Source: Eublepharis macularius (taxonomy: Eukaryota; Chordata; Lepidosauria; Squamata; Eublepharidae). Taken from it: a DNA stretch of 64,000 bases. The notes under the pieces are model-generated. The model worked only from the letters and a program-made list of their open reading frames with translations. It was not told where the DNA came from and did not search any database. The DNA lies in assembly GCF_028583425.1 (NCBI RefSeq), contig NC_072792.1, positions 159,532,676-159,596,675 of the forward strand, read 5' to 3'. This document shows, in pieces, positions 1 through 11,772 of the stretch. A program made the translations under genes and the position numbers. Position 1 is the stretch's first letter. Each line of letters opens with the position of its first letter.

Positions 1-302
1 CAGAATAGCAGATCACTGGTACTTGGATCACTGAGTGCCTTGATGTTGGGGTGGTGGTGGGCATGGTGCTGTGCTGATCTGTCTCCAAGTTGTGCCTGGA
101 AACCTCTGAGTTAAACGGGTGCGCTGCCAATTTGCTACCCTAAGCCGTTTAGAGACTAGCTTCAGGATTGCACCAAAAACCTTTAACTCTCACCCCAGAT
201 TCTCATTCCTCTGGATTTTCTTGCAACTGTGTACAGCTTTGAAAGCATTTGGGGTTTTTTTTCCCTGCTTGGACCACATCTGCCGACCTTAATGATGAAC
301 AT

Positions 303-521
303 ATATGAACCCCGGAATCTGCCTTACACCGAGTCATACTCTTGAGCTTTCAAAGTCAGTGACTACTCCGGCTGGCCCAAGATCTCCAGGTTCTCAGGCA
401 GAGCTCTTTCACATCACCTGCTGTCAAATCCTTTTAACTGGAGATGGTGGCAATCGAGCCCGGGACCTTTTAGATGCAAAGCAAATGCTCTGCCACGGAG
501 CCACAGCCACTCCCCAACTAG
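303..521 (-). repeat. tRNA-derived SINE, full-length, reverse orientation
   Basis: Read on the minus strand this starts with a tRNA-like head: an A-box-like TGGCTCCGTGG, then a B-box-like GGGCTCGATTGCC. A body follows that I recognise from lizard and snake genomes (the part after the B box that reads AGTTAAAAGGATTTGACAGC, then the region encoding CTGAGAACCTGGAGATC). The tail lies near 303-330. It is a pol III retroposon mobilised by a LINE. A second, much older copy lies at 7846-8010. The subfamily name is not assigned with confidence. Confidence 0.8.
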
Positions 522-969
522 CTCATTTCATCTGACAGAAAAATATCCCTGGGTGACAGAGCAATGTGTTGATCGCCCAGGTACTTGAAAGTAACAAGTA
601 GGTGTTTTTGTTGACAACAGAGATAATATATTGTATACTTTGTCTGTTTTTATCATACAGATAAACAAATGATCACTCATCCCTGTCATTTTTACAGGTC
701 CAAAGCCACAGTCATTCACGTACTCCCAGTCATTTCTTGTTTTGGTTTTAGTCTGTCATTGAAATCCGGGGATATTATACATCTGACAGAAGGTAAGTCA
801 TACCTGGAACTTCAGTGGGAGAAACTTTTCTCTGAAATAACTATTATTTGAATTGTTTTCTCAATTTTATATCCTCAAAAGGGATACTGTAGAGTTGAGG
901 GAGAAATGTAGATAAAGGAAACTTTATGCTTTATGGTGTATGGGGAATGGTAACCTAAGGAGACACAAT
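522..969. other. Noncoding stretch, nothing recognised
   Basis: AT-rich sequence with no coding signature, no RNA gene and no repeat that I can name. Short open frames here lack any recognisable domain. Confidence 0.5.
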
Positions 970-1256
970 AGACATTTATAAAATAAGGAATGGTGAAGTG
1001 AGAGTGGATAGAGAACCGTGTCTCCCTTTTTCACAAATTGTAGAAAACTGGTTGCCCAATGTTTGGCAGTAGGTTCAGCACAGACAAAAGAAGTGCTTCT
1101 TTGAACAGTACAAAATTAACCAATAAGAATTGCTGCCAGAAGATGTGCTGATGGACATCAGCCATATGTTTTAAAAGAGTGGATAGATTCATGGAGGAGA
1201 AAGCCAAAAGTGGTTAGTTAAGTGTTCAGAGGCAGTATACATCTGAATACCAGATG
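970..1256 (+). mobile_element. CR1 LINE fragment (3' part)
   Basis: The order of words matches the 3' region of CR1 elements: TTTATAAAATAAGGAATGGTG, then a stretch resembling 'TTCAGCACAGACAAAAGAAG', 'GAATTGCTGCCAGAAGATGT', 'TTCATGGAGGAGAAAG', and finally CAGAGGCAGTATACATCTGA followed by ATACCAG. It is diverged and carries no open reading frame of note, so it is an old 5'-truncated copy. Confidence 0.7.
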
Positions 1257-1554
1257 CCCACCCTGCCAGTTTAAGATCCGTTTCTCCAGACCTGGTCTCT
1301 GTGCCCCCACCTGCAGAAGTGAGGCAGGTGCTGAGGTGAATAGAGGCAAGACTTTTTCAGTGGTAGCGACTTACTTGTTGAATGTCTCTCTCTTGAGACT
1401 CACCTGGTGCCTATCATATTTTCTTTTAGGTACCAGTCCAAAACATTCCTTTTCACCCAGACTCTTAACAGAAGGGCTCCATCTTTTTTAGAGGTTTTAT
1501 GGCCTGCTTCTAGCCTGAAGACTATTTTATAAATATATATATATTTAGGCTGCT

Positions 1555-1685
1555 CGATATTGGTTGTATGCTGTTTTCATATCCCCCCGGCTTTTTTTTA
1601 ATGGTTTGTTTGGTTTTGTTGTATTTTTCAGTTGCAAGCTGCCTCAAGCAGGTCAGCATGTACATTTTCTAAATAAATAAATACC
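1555..1685 (+). mobile_element. LINE 3' tail (L2/CR1-like)
   Basis: A stretch reading GTTGCAAGCTGCCTCAAGCA ends in an AAATAAATAAATA tail. This resembles the 3' terminus of L2-type LINEs. Only the tail is visible, so the family call is tentative. Confidence 0.35.
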
Positions 1686-1827
1686 AAGGACGAGGCTTCA
1701 TACATTGCTTTTCAGCTTCAAGAGGTATCCTGCTGGAAACTCTTGGAAACAGAAAGAATGCTGGACTTAGATGGGCCATAGGTCAGATCGTAGGTTCTTA
1801 AATAGTTTGGTATGCTTTAAATGTATG

Positions 1828-1904
1828 CAGGGCTTTTTTTCAGCTGGAACGCAGTGGAACAGAGTTCTGGAACCTCTTGAAAATGGTCACATGGCTGGTG
1901 GCCC
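1828..1904 (+). mobile_element. hAT-type MITE, truncated copy
   Basis: Begins CAGGGCTTTTTTTCAGCTGG and runs through GAACCTCTTGAAAATGGTCA to the GGCTGGTGGCCC word. It is one end of the same family as the complete copy at 10471-10730, broken off before the central palindrome. Confidence 0.7.
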
Positions 1905-3107
1905 CTGTTGCCAGGGACCCCCCCTCTCCTGTTATGGAGCCTGCTCTGAACTGTGTCAGTTTCCTGCTTTGCTGTTTTGAGGCTCTGCCAAAGACTCTGC
2001 TAGGGGTAGCATTGCCCATGCCTGCTTCCTGCCTCTACTAGTATGGACTGTGTTCACCAATGCCTGTTTCCTGCCTCCTTGGACACCTACCTCACCTGGG
2101 TCCAGAGCCAGGCCACTAGCAGCACAGTGCCAGCCAGAGGGACCCTCCGTGAGCCTGGCCAGACACCCCCTGGTCAGTTCCCGCAGGGAGCTCCTTGCAG
2201 GACGGTCACTGAGTCTGCCCCCGCCACTGGGCAGCCTGCTAGCCAGCCCATGAAGAGTGCCAGGAGAGAAGCCATGTTCTCAGGCAGCAGAGAATCACCT
2301 TGGACAGTATTGCTCTGAGGCTGCCATTCCACGACCAGGCTCCTGTCACGTGCACGGAGCCCAGCCTCACCCTGATATGCATATTGCTGGAAGCCGCCCT
2401 GAGATGGAAGCTACGTGCTGGCTGCCCAGAACACCTAATGGACGCATGTCAATACAACCACCACATTCCAGGGTAGATGCCATCAAGGCAACTCCAGCTT
2501 CCTAACAGATCCAATCAACCCGCCCGGCACTCCCTCTCCTCCTTTGTCCCCTCTTCCCAAGGTGTCACTGTCACACAATTAGACTCTAAAGTGGCCCATT
2601 AGCGATAGTTATAGAGCCATCAAGCTTTTGTTTCCCCTCCTGAGAACCACATGGAAGGCCCCGCCTCAGAGTACATTTTTGGGTATTTAAGCAGGCTCTG
2701 CCTGACATTAGGTGCTCGGTGCTTGGCGCCGTGCCCAGTGCCCGTGCCGGGCTCAGCCAGGCGCTGTGCCCCATCCCCAACCTCACTGCTGGAATCTCTG
2801 CTTCTCACCATGATCAGGTAATGTATTGCCTTTCTCTGCCATCAATCTCAAGTGGGAACCTGCTAATGCAAATGTCTCTGTAACTCTTTCCAACATTTAT
2901 TTCTGAGCTCTTGTATGTCTGCTGTATGTAAGTGCTATGTCAGGCATATGCAACACTTTTAGTAAACATTATTTGTTTGAATATTAGTCTCCTCTTTCTT
3001 GGCTGAGTAATCTGATAGACTGACTCTGGTATACATTGGTTAAAGATCCGCGCTAACTTAAGCCAAACTGCTTGCTAATTTCCCCACAAAATAGCAGTTC
3101 TGGTAAC
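1905..3107 (+). other. Noncoding stretch with a possible old LTR
   Basis: GC-richer than its surroundings. A TATA-like GGTATTTAAGCAGG near 2682-2695 is followed, about 270 bases later, by an AGTAAA-like signal near 2960, and the segment could end with GGTAACA near 3108. This spacing resembles an LTR promoter and poly(A) unit of an endogenous retrovirus fossil, about 2.56-3.11 kb. No internal region or target duplication was found, so it may equally be unique DNA. Open frames on either strand have no recognisable domain. Confidence 0.25.
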
Positions 3108-3108
3108 A

Positions 3109-3294
3109 CCCCGCCCCCTGATCTCCAGACAGAGGGGAGTTTAGATTGCCCTCCGCACCGCTGAGCAGCACGGAGGGCAATCTAAACTCCCCTCTGTCTG
3201 GAGATCAGGGGGTGGGGCCACCAGCCATGTGACCATTTTCTCCAAGGGCAACCCACTGAGTTCCACCACCTCTTTTCCTAGAAAAAAAGCCCTG
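3109..3294 (-). mobile_element. hAT-type MITE, reverse copy with central hairpin
   Basis: Same family as 10471-10730 in the opposite orientation and missing its outer end. The palindromic core is nearly perfect: GATCTCCAGACAGAGGGGAG and its complement flank a 16-base loop around 3156-3172. The intact end reads CTAGAAAAAAAGCCCTG and abuts a TCTG run. Confidence 0.8.
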
Positions 3295-3542
3295 TCTGTC
3301 TGTCTGTCTAGGGAATTTTGAGGGTGCGCTCCCTGTGTTCTTATCACCCCTCGTTTCATCCTGTATTTTGGTTGTAATAACATAAAGGCCTTGCTGTGTA
3401 CAGTAAGTTTGCACTCTAAGAACAAATGAAGGCTAAATATGTTTCCTTCCTGCCCTGTTCTCAGCCTTGGGTATGATCTTCCTCAGCAATGTAGAGATAA
3501 CCATGGAGTCTTTCTGATAGTTTATGTTACATGACCTGAAAG

Positions 3543-3797
3543 GAAACAGTTTGGTGTAGTGGTTAAGAGTGCTGGGACTCTAATCTGGAGAGCCAGGTTT
3601 GATTCCTCAGTCCTCCACTCGAAGCCAGCTGGGTGACCTTGGGTCAGTCACAGCTTCTAGGAGCTCTCTCAGCCTCACCCACCTCACAGGGTGATTGTTG
3701 TGAGCATAATAATAACACACTTTGTAAACCGCTCTAAGTGGGCGTTAAGTTGTCCTGAAGGGCAGTATATAAATCAAATGTTATTATTTATTATTAC
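3543..3797 (+). repeat. tRNA-derived SINE (Sauria type), full-length
   Basis: The head CAGTTTGGTGTAGTGGTTAA is an A-box region, followed by the B-box-like GGTTTGATTCC. The body has GGGTGACCTTGGGTCAGTCA, CCTCACCCACCTCACAGGGT, and the tail TAAACCGCTCTAAGTGGGCG followed by a TTATTATT run. These words are typical of abundant squamate SINEs with a LINE-derived 3' end. Related copies lie at 46345-46533 and 49830-50088. Confidence 0.85.
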
Positions 3798-4729
3798 ATA
3801 ATCTCAACCTGTCAATCTATCATGTTCCAAACATCATGAGACATTCACCTGATTGTTTATATATTCTTGTAATAATCCTCTGTGCTGTAAGCAATTGTTG
3901 TTTATTTGCATCATGCCTGTGTGATGGTATAAATGTAAGTGCAGCCTGTTTGTTGGAATGCACCCTGCTGCACTAGCATGTGTATCATGCTTGAGAACTT
4001 CTCATAAAAAACTTTTTCTGCTTCTAAGATCACCAAGTTTAAAGCGTTGATTTATTATTCAGACAAGGAGAGAAGAGGGACCTCGTAATTGGCCAGCAGA
4101 GGTAATAAAAGTTTCTCCCAACAGTATGCACATTTAGGTGTAGGGAAATGTGTTTATTGCATGGGATATTTTGTGATTGTTAACAATATAGCTTCTTCTG
4201 CATAGCCTCCATGAGCAAGGGAGATATGCATACCAAGACAACTTCTGCACACAGATTCTCCTGCTGGATCAGGAATGTTGAAGACAGCATGATTGCAGAT
4301 CCACATGACTTTGCAATGCATATGTCACTATGTGTCCTTCAATGCAGCCCCGTTATGCAGTATGAATGAAAGTGTACATGGCCATTCACCCTGCAGTGCA
4401 GTTTGAAATGTACACCCCTGACCACTGTCTCCAGATGCACAACTATCTTTAGAACAATAGTTGTATGAGTTTTCATCCAAACATACTTGGAGTATAGAAC
4501 CTGAAAGTGGTCTGATTTCCTTTTGCAATGTATGATTAGTGTCTGTGGTCAGAATTTTGGGATTGGGCCGGAACCAGGCCTATGCTTGTAATATGGAATC
4601 AGCTTCAGCATGGCATAGAGATCTTCTACAGGCTCTCTCTCTCTGTTCAATAAAGTCTCTTTCCTGAGAGCAGGCAGAAGGTCTCACTTTGTGTGACTGA
4701 AACCAGATAAAGCCACAAAAGTTGCTGAT
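3798..4729. other. Noncoding stretch, possible LTR-derived remnants
   Basis: No gene seen. Two short segments (about 3990-4120 and 4640-4720) carry AATAAA-like signals next to CT-rich sequence, as LTR ends do. They are too incomplete to classify. Confidence 0.3.
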
Positions 4730-5333
4730 TGTTAAATGCCATCAGAGGGTCTTTTGGTGAGCAAGGTGATAGGGACCGAAGCAAACAGCTTATCGCTGGA
4801 AAGGACAGACCATCCCAAGTTATGGCTGGTTAAAAAGTGAACATTCCTTTGTAATTTACAATGTAACTAATTGTATATCAAAGAAGAAGTCTATCTTAAA
4901 CGTAGAGGATGTCCTGGTTAATGTTTTTGTAAAATTCTTCATTAGATTTGTGTCAACAGAACAAAGTTTGTGTAATTGATGATGGTGTCAAACTATGCAT
5001 TCCTTTGGTTTTCCATCTATAAAAGGTGAAGACACAAGATGCTTGGGACCCTTCTCTTGTTAGAGGACAGAGACTTCACAGGTCTCTGCTCTCTGCAATG
5101 GGAGGGTCTCAAGAGCTCTTGATTGGGGGAGGGAGATATCTTAGTTGTTTTGTATCATTATGTCTAGCTAAAGATTCTGTACTCTGTATCTATCTCTGTA
5201 GTGTTCTAGTGTTCAGCAGAGATGAGGCCCTGAACTGGTGCCTTGTTTCTCTGCTTGTATTCTATTTTCCTTTTTAAATAAAACTTCCAGTCTTGCTTAA
5301 GACCTTTTTGCTGCTGGCACATTATTCTTAACA
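4730..5333 (+). mobile_element. Solo LTR of an endogenous retrovirus (probable fossil)
   Basis: About 604 bases bounded by TGTTAA and TTAACA inverted ends, the TG...CA layout of an LTR. It contains a TATA box (CTATAAAAGG near 5020) and a poly(A) signal (AAATAAAAC near 5276), at a spacing fitting a U3-R-U5 unit on the plus strand. No internal coding region is attached, so it is best read as a recombination remnant. A clear target duplication was not found. Age is uncertain, probably old. Confidence 0.5.
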
Positions 5334-5754
5334 GAGACATCAGTTTAGTACTAGGGAAAGATCAAGAGATGTTGCACTCTTTACATGCCTACGGTAAGAG
5401 GCAAACCCAAGCAACGAACCGACAGCAACTGGTGGACTGGTCCCCGGTTGCAAAGCAAGAAATTTCTACAACAATGTCTTAGTCCAGAAGTGTAGATGCT
5501 TTGTGTGTGTGTGTGTGTGTGTGTGTTTCGAATACATCTCAAGAACTGCCCGACCTCATTGGAAGTAAATGAGAACCAGGCAGAATTGTAGCAAAACAAA
5601 AACAAAGTGAAAATTATGAAGTGAGAAGAGCAATAACTTAGTGGAAGCAGCAGCCAAGTAGCACAATAATTTAATTGCTGCAAATAGGAATCGCCTAGAC
5701 AAGCCCTGGGTTGTGCTGGGTCAAATGTAGCTATTGAAGCTATTGACTTTGGCC
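5334..5754. other. Noncoding stretch with a GT microsatellite
   Basis: Contains a (GT)n run at about 5502-5527. The rest is not recognised. Confidence 0.6.
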
Positions 5755-5868
5755 CCTAGAGCCCTACCAGTTATTTATGAATTGTGTTAATCATTTCCTG
5801 CATTGTGAAAGGGGTTGGACTAGATGACCCAGGAGATGCCTTCCAACCCTATGATTCTATGATCATTT
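5755..5868 (+). mobile_element. CR1 LINE 3' end
   Basis: GGGGTTGGACTAGATGACCC followed by CCTTCCAACCCTATGATTCT and ATGATC is the classic CR1 3' terminus with its ATTCTATG-type short repeats. The rest of the element is absent, as is usual for 5'-truncated CR1. Confidence 0.9.
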
Positions 5869-6114
5869 CAGCCTTAAAGAACAGAAATATTTTCATAGTT
5901 GTTAAAGTTAATGGTTATTCACTCTAAAAGGAATTCCCTGTGCTTGAATATCTCATGGGCACTTTAGCTATGAAGGCTGTTACATCAATATGAACCCACG
6001 TCAATATATAGCTTGACCATTTATGAGGATGTTGGTTTGTATGACAAATTGCTCCTTGTTTGTGAAACCCCCTCCCTGAATATGGACATTGTTTCACCTC
6101 ACTATCCTCCAGCA

Positions 6115-6340
6115 AGACAGTGTTGTATAATGGTTGGATTAGAATCCGGTAGACCCCGGTTAAAATTCCCCCTCGAACATGGGGGCTTGCGGGGTGACCT
6201 TGGGCCAGTCACAGACTCTCAGCCTAACCTACCTCATTGGGTTGTTGTATGGATAAAATGGAAGAAAGGAGGCTGATGTAAACTGCTTTGGGTCCTCCTT
6301 GAAGAAAAAGGTGAGGTCTAAGCAAAATAAATATTTTCTG
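6115..6340 (+). repeat. tRNA-derived SINE, second squamate subfamily
   Basis: The head GTATAATGGTTGGATTAGAA is followed by a B-box-like GGTTAAAATTCCC. The body has GGGTGACCTTGGGCCAGTCA and CCTAACCTACCTCATTGGGT, and the tail TAAACTGCTTTGGGTCCTCC. This is the same subfamily as the interrupted copy at 36063-37833, and differs from the 3543 copy in its tail. Confidence 0.8.
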
Positions 6341-6384
6341 CAAAGCTTTTAGTTTTAACACTTTAAGGATGCGTTAAAACATTT

Positions 6385-6540
6385 GTTCAGGTATGCCCTG
6401 TCCCCCTCCTTCTTGTGTCTTCCCTACTGTCAAGTTTAGATTGTAAGCTTCTAGGGGCAGTGGTCTGTGTGGGTTTGCTTATCAAACTTTATAAGGCAGC
6501 ATACACTGATGGTGCAGTATAAATTCAAATGATCATAATA
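6385..6540 (+). mobile_element. LINE 3' end (L2-like), old
   Basis: TTAGATTGTAAGCTTCTAGG followed by GGTGCAGTATAAATTCAAAT resembles the 3' untranslated end of L2/CR1-clade LINEs. Diverged, with only the tail recognisable. Confidence 0.4.
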
Positions 6541-7845
6541 AAATCCACCTCTTGGACCACTGACTACATAATACAGCAGCCCTGACTTAGACTACTGTGA
6601 TACTCTATAAACATTAGCCTTTTCCCCAGTTCTCCACTTAAAAGATAAGTGGCTCTCCTCTTGATGCTACAAAATAATTACATAATGCAAGCAGAAGGAT
6701 GCTAAAATTAAAAAAAAAATTGCCCTGTCTAATTCCTTTCCTAATGCATAACGCAAGAAGTTTTACATCGGACGTTTTGCTCACGAGTGGCCTCTTTTGT
6801 CTTTTCCACAAACGGCTTCTTCAACTTTACTTCCACAGCCAGGGCTTTTGCCAGAACCACTTTAAGGACACTGAGTCTGTACGAAGTATCTCCATTTTTG
6901 CGTGTGTGTAGAGGGAGCAATGCCCCTACTGCTGTTCCGATTGTAGTCATGTCCAATTTAGTTTGTACATATGTTATGAATATTTATTTGGTAATTTAAT
7001 TATATTGGAGTTCCAGGATCAATAGCAGAGAAAATTATTATGCCCCTAATGCATGTGGTCGAAGCACTAAATAGCCATTACCTAATGAAGCTTTAAGGTG
7101 CTCAGTGACTGAGAATACCATTTTTTATTTGGTTTGCACAATGAAATCCTGAAAGGCAAAGAGACTTGCTATAACCTACAGGGCAGATTAGTGGCAGCGG
7201 GATGTCATTATTTCCTCCCCTGTCCTCCACATCGCAATGCTTCTCATTGGTCTGAGAAGAAGAATCTGCAATGAGAAGTGATTGACTTTAAAAAACCTTA
7301 AGAATTTGCGAGCCACCTCTGGAAATGCGCATTTGTCAACATGATATAAAACATGGGTCCTTAGCGGAAGCTTGTTCTTCAGACAGCTTGCATGGCAGAA
7401 ACCTGAGCCAGCCGCTTATACTGTGGGACCTATCCTGGGTGCTGAAACCAAATGTTCTTAACCAGATCAGTTTGCATGACTCTGGACTCCTGCGGCTGTA
7501 ATACTGTGTAAACTAAAGACTTTGCATCAACATAATGAACTTCCAGGTGAATCAAGTGTAAATACTGAAGGCTGGCAAGAATTCTATTTTCTTTTTTATT
7601 TGTAATTGCCTGTTTTTGATGTTTGTGGGCATGTTCTGACAAACGCTTCCTCGTTTTAATACACTAGCTTATATATTACATTCATGCTGACAAGTCTACG
7701 TTAATGCAATAAGCAGTAATGCAATAAAGTGGTTGTGTTAATGCAATAAGTATTCTTCTTTCTCAGGACTGAACTAAGTGGGATTAGAATGCCCAAGATT
7801 GTATGGACATACCATGCCTTGTTAGGCCCATGTTTTCAACATAAA
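6541..7845. other. Repeat-poor noncoding stretch
   Basis: No gene or named repeat. Around 7015-7345 the sequence is low in repeats and rich in AT-core homeodomain-like words (CCTAATGAAGC, GATTGACTT). It could be a conserved regulatory element in a gene desert, but only cross-species alignment would show that. Confidence 0.3.
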
Positions 7846-8010
7846 AGGTATGCAGCTTTCATATACTGGTCCCTTTGACATCAGTCTTACCTATTCTCGT
7901 AGCAGCTCTCCAGGTTCTAGGCAGAGAAAAGTCACTACCAGTTGTTGTTGTGAAGGTCCTTCTGTATGCAACCCACATGCTGTGCCATGGAGCCATGGTT
8001 CCAGATCCTT
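7846..8010 (-). repeat. tRNA-derived SINE, degraded reverse copy
   Basis: Read in reverse it keeps the order of the 303-521 SINE: a head with CCATGGCTCCATGG, a region giving GCATACAGAAGGACC, and a body with GCCTAGAACCTGGAGAG. It is much more diverged than the first copy. Confidence 0.6.
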
Positions 8011-8333
8011 GGCTCAACATTTTTGTTATCCAAGTCCTCTAGTCTGAACCAGAGAATTATGGAAGAAAGTACATTCGTTGGTTTTGAGGAGCCAGTATGA
8101 ACTCCCCCAACTAGTTTACAAGGGGAATTAAAAATGTGGCAGGTATTGCTCAATGCATATCCATTGGATCATTTGTACTCAGAAAAATAAGAGTAGTCCC
8201 CATCACATTGGTGGATCTTGGGTCTACTGAATGTTGGCATCTGAAAATACTCTGGCTTGAAAGCAGCCTTAAGGTCAGTAGAATTAGCCAGTTGAGAAGT
8301 AGGGCCCTCTTCTGTGAAAAAAAAAAGATTATA
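8011..8333. other. Noncoding stretch, nothing recognised
   Basis: No gene or named repeat seen. Confidence 0.4.
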
Positions 8334-8410
8334 GGCAGTGCAATCCTATGGAGAGTATGTATTTCAATGAGCTTAGACTGGGACAACTCTTCATAGGATT
8401 GCACTGTAAA
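8334..8410. mobile_element. Small fold-back MITE (CAGTGCAATCCTA family)
   Basis: Ends are inverted: GCAGTGCAATCCTATG at the left and CATAGGATTGCACTGT at the right, with TTTCAATGAGCTTAGACTGG inside. Sister copies: 19376-19466, 21288-21380, 28268-28690 (interrupted) and 33313-33402. About 80-90 bp, no coding capacity. Confidence 0.8.
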
Positions 8411-9361
8411 CGACTTTTAAGAGGTCCCTTTCCTACAACATGCCTCCCAATTAGACTACTGGATACTCAGGAGACCAGTTTAGCATTTAAAAGCCCAGCT
8501 ATTGTTTCCATCACAGAAGTAAAATGATTGTCTGAGACCTAACCACACAATCTAACTGACAGATACCTCCCCCTGCCCACCACACATCACCATTCAGTAG
8601 CAGATCCAAGAAAGCATGCATTAAAGGCATCCAATCTAATGTTGCTGAGCCAACATACTGTGGATATTCTAACATACAAGAATGAGAGCCATTGCACATT
8701 CATGTCCATCAGAGACATAAGCACACACAAAATACCAAAAGAAAAATGCAATAGGATTAACTAGCCGTCGGGGAAAAAATAATTAGCTGACAAGGGTATT
8801 GTATGTTTTCTCAATGCGCTGACAGAAAAGAATTGCATTATATAAATATGTCAAATACATATTTGTAGGTCCAATGTTTGCTATTTGATAAACTGCAGCA
8901 ACTGTACCACACTAAGTCGAGCCTGACTGATTTACAGCTGGAGTTGGCAGTTTGATTTTATTCCCATTCATATGTATGAAGGATGAGAACATTCTACATC
9001 CTCTTGAGTTTTCCCATCCATTGGTCTTTACTGTGAGCCTGACCTACCACCACTAATACTAGCCCTTGCATAACTCGGCCGTGTCACTGCTAGCAATGTT
9101 AGGGGCCTCAAAGGGCCAGGCAGAATAGATTTTTTCCCCTATGAATGCATGATTGTCAGAAACATGGACTAGCAGCAACACTATGATTTGACACAGACTG
9201 CAAAAGAACTCAGTACTTCATTATCAGTGTTCACTGCTAGCGCTAACTGATTAAAGCTGGTTCAAACAACCATATGGTAATGGAAAATATTCCATTCTGA
9301 CGTACACAAATACAAGTCAAAGAAGTGAGGGGGTTGTTCTACAGGGCATCTAGAAAAAGGT
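8411..9361. other. Noncoding stretch, nothing recognised
   Basis: No gene, RNA or named repeat seen. Open frames here are short and unsupported. Confidence 0.4.
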
Positions 9362-9455
9362 TTATAATCCAGTCCTAAGCAGAGTTAGAACTCTTCTAAG
9401 TTCATGGAACTTAATGGGCTTAGAAGGGTGTAATTCTTCTTAGGGTCACACTTAA
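9362..9455. mobile_element. Diverged copy of the small fold-back MITE
   Basis: CAGTCCTAAGCAGAGTTAGA at the left, GGGCTTAGAAGGGTGTAATT then CTTCTTAGGGTCACACT at the right. Same plan as 8334-8410, with a weaker match. Confidence 0.55.
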
Positions 9456-10462
9456 CAGACTGGAACCAATGAAGTTCTATCATCTCCCAGTTCACGGAAC
9501 CATGCAAATAAAGCATGCTATGTGAAAATCCTTTCAGGTTCCATGCATATGTAACATAAATAATATCGCCATCTACACAAATCATTTATTCTTGCTTTTC
9601 ACAAAAGAGGAAATGAAAATACAACATTGTAATGTGTACCACCTATCTGTTAAGAGTATTTACAGGGAATTGTAGCTTGACTGCTAGTGTATTTCTGAGT
9701 CTGGAATTTTAAAGAATTCTATCATTGTCAGTGTAAAAAGATCCAAAGCCTAATCCAGCAAGAGGAAGCTGCCTGTGAAAAGTTCCCCTTCTATGAACCC
9801 AAGAGGCTGCTAAGCACAGCTAAAGTCCCATTGTTCAGCCCGCATCACTGCCCGGTCCATGGATGCCCAAGTTGGACAGCAAATGGCTGTGCCGTGATCT
9901 TCTCTTCCCACGCCTTTTCCTAAGAGGAGTAAGTACAGTTCTCACAGCTTCCCTTTTGCTGCTGAGAGTGCTTGGGTTGCCAACAAACCTGAAGAAAAAT
10001 ATCCTGTCCCTTTACCAGAGGCTTAATGTGTGAAAATGGGCAGTTGTAGCTTTTCATGACATGGAGGTAAGTAATATCTCCCAGTAAATAACATCCCATT
10101 AAGCCCCCATTTAAAGAACAGGACATTTTTCTCCAGGCCTGGCAACAACCCTAGCAAAAAAATATGCTTTTCATCTTCCATTGGGCTGACAAAGTAATGC
10201 CTTTTAAAATGATTTCCCGACATTTTTAACTGTAGTGGTACAACTGATTGAGTATTTAAAATTATTCTTAATTTTCTTTTTAATGCTGGTTTACAGTTTT
10301 AAATTTTAAATATTTTGTCATTGTTATTGCATCAATATTTGTATTTTGCATCATATTTGTCTTTTGCAATTGTTATTGCATCAATTATTTGTCCTGAGCT
10401 GTGTCGAGGGCCTTGGTGGACAGCAAGATACTAATGGGGAAAAAAAGAATTATTTCAATTTG
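9456..10462. other. Noncoding stretch, nothing recognised
   Basis: No gene or named repeat. AT-rich near 10250-10390, with duplicated ATTGTTATTGCATCAAT words at about 10320 and 10370. Confidence 0.4.
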
Positions 10463-10738
10463 CGTATTACCAGGACTTTTTTTCTGGGAAAAGAGGTGGT
10501 GGAACTCAGGGGGTTGCCCTTGGAGAAAATGGTCACATGGCTGGTGGCCCCTCCCCCTGATCTCCAGACAGAGGGGAGTTTAGATTGCCCTCTGTGCCAC
10601 TCAGTGGAACGGAGGGCACTCTAAACTCCCCTCTGTCTGGAGATCAAGGGGTGGGGCCACCAGCCATGTGACCATTTTCAAGAGGTTCCGGAACTCCGTT
10701 CCATCACGTTCCATCTGAAAAAAAGCCCTGCGTATTAC
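10463..10738 (+). mobile_element. Complete hAT-type MITE with 8 bp target duplication
   Basis: The element spans 10471-10730 (260 bp) and is flanked on both sides by CGTATTAC (10463-10470 and 10731-10738), a perfect 8 bp duplication as hAT transposases make. Ends are CAGGACTTTTTTTCTGG and CTGAAAAAAAGCCCTG. The centre is a long palindrome around TCTCCAGACAGAGGGGAG. It has no coding capacity and depended on a transposase in trans. Partial relatives lie at 1828, 3109 and 48518. Confidence 0.92.
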
Positions 10739-11772
10739 CATACATACCTTAGGGGAGAACAGGAATGATTTGCCATCCATAATTTCTTGTCACAATATCC
10801 TCTAGTTTACAGACCAGAAATCTCTAAATATTCTACTAGTATACACTGCCATGCACAGAGTTTGTGGGTTTATTTTTGGTTTCCCTTCTATAACCAAGGA
10901 TCATCTTGATTCCTTAATAATGCATGGATGGATGGAATTCTTGTTTGCAGGACTGTAGTTGTGTTCCTTCAGATCCTCATTAAAATGTTAGCTTTTAAAA
11001 AACAGAACTGAATGTGTTTCTGAGTCCAGTGAGGTGGGGGCTGACAAATGCACAATTCCCTCCTACTTGGTTCACAGGGTCTGTATTAACCATAACAGAG
11101 CCTGCTTTCTGTATGCAGTTCTGTTAAGAAACACAAGCCTCGATACGGAGTATTCTTAAAAGGGAAGGGATGAGGTCAGACTTCTTTCTTTCTCAATTGG
11201 CAGAAGTCACTGTCCCATTTTGATGCTGACCATGATTTGTGGAAAGCAATCTACTGAATACTGTCCAAGCAAAACCTCTTTTGATACTAAAGGGGAAACT
11301 CCCCTTTAAAACCGAAGGAGACCTAGATAGTAATGGTAAGGATATAAGAAGAGCCCTAATGGAGCTGCCTACTCAAATGTTTCCAACATTTGCTTGCCTG
11401 AGACCTATAAGCAAGCTATGAAGACAATGTTACCAGTATACAGTAGTTAGAAATATATTGCCTTTGAAAGCAGAAGTTTCATTTAGCTGTCATAGCTGAT
11501 AGACCTATCTTCCATGAGTTTGTATTTTTAAAAAGCTTTCTAAGCTAGTTGCCCTTGTTACATCTCCTGGAAGACCGCTCATGTATTGTGGTCACTGTTT
11601 TACTTTGGGTAAACTATATTAACATCCTTCTCTTGCAAACTGGGTCAAATGGTTGTCTTCTAGCCCCAGAGATTAATTCTGGAAAGGTGGCTGAATTTAT
11701 TTCTTGTAATAAAAAAGGTAAAATATCCAAAATATCCTTCAGCACCATAAATACTAGCAAACACATTAAGGC
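10739..11772. other. Noncoding stretch, nothing recognised
   Basis: No gene or named repeat seen. Confidence 0.4.

Noticed and set aside
303-521. A tRNA gene in the SINE head regions
   Set aside because: A and B boxes are recognisable but the cloverleaf is not complete and each is fused to a SINE body; no independent tRNA gene is seen.
2564-3108. A firm call of a second solo LTR
   Set aside because: TATA and poly(A)-like signals are there but no matching inverted ends or duplicated target could be shown; kept only as a low-confidence remark.
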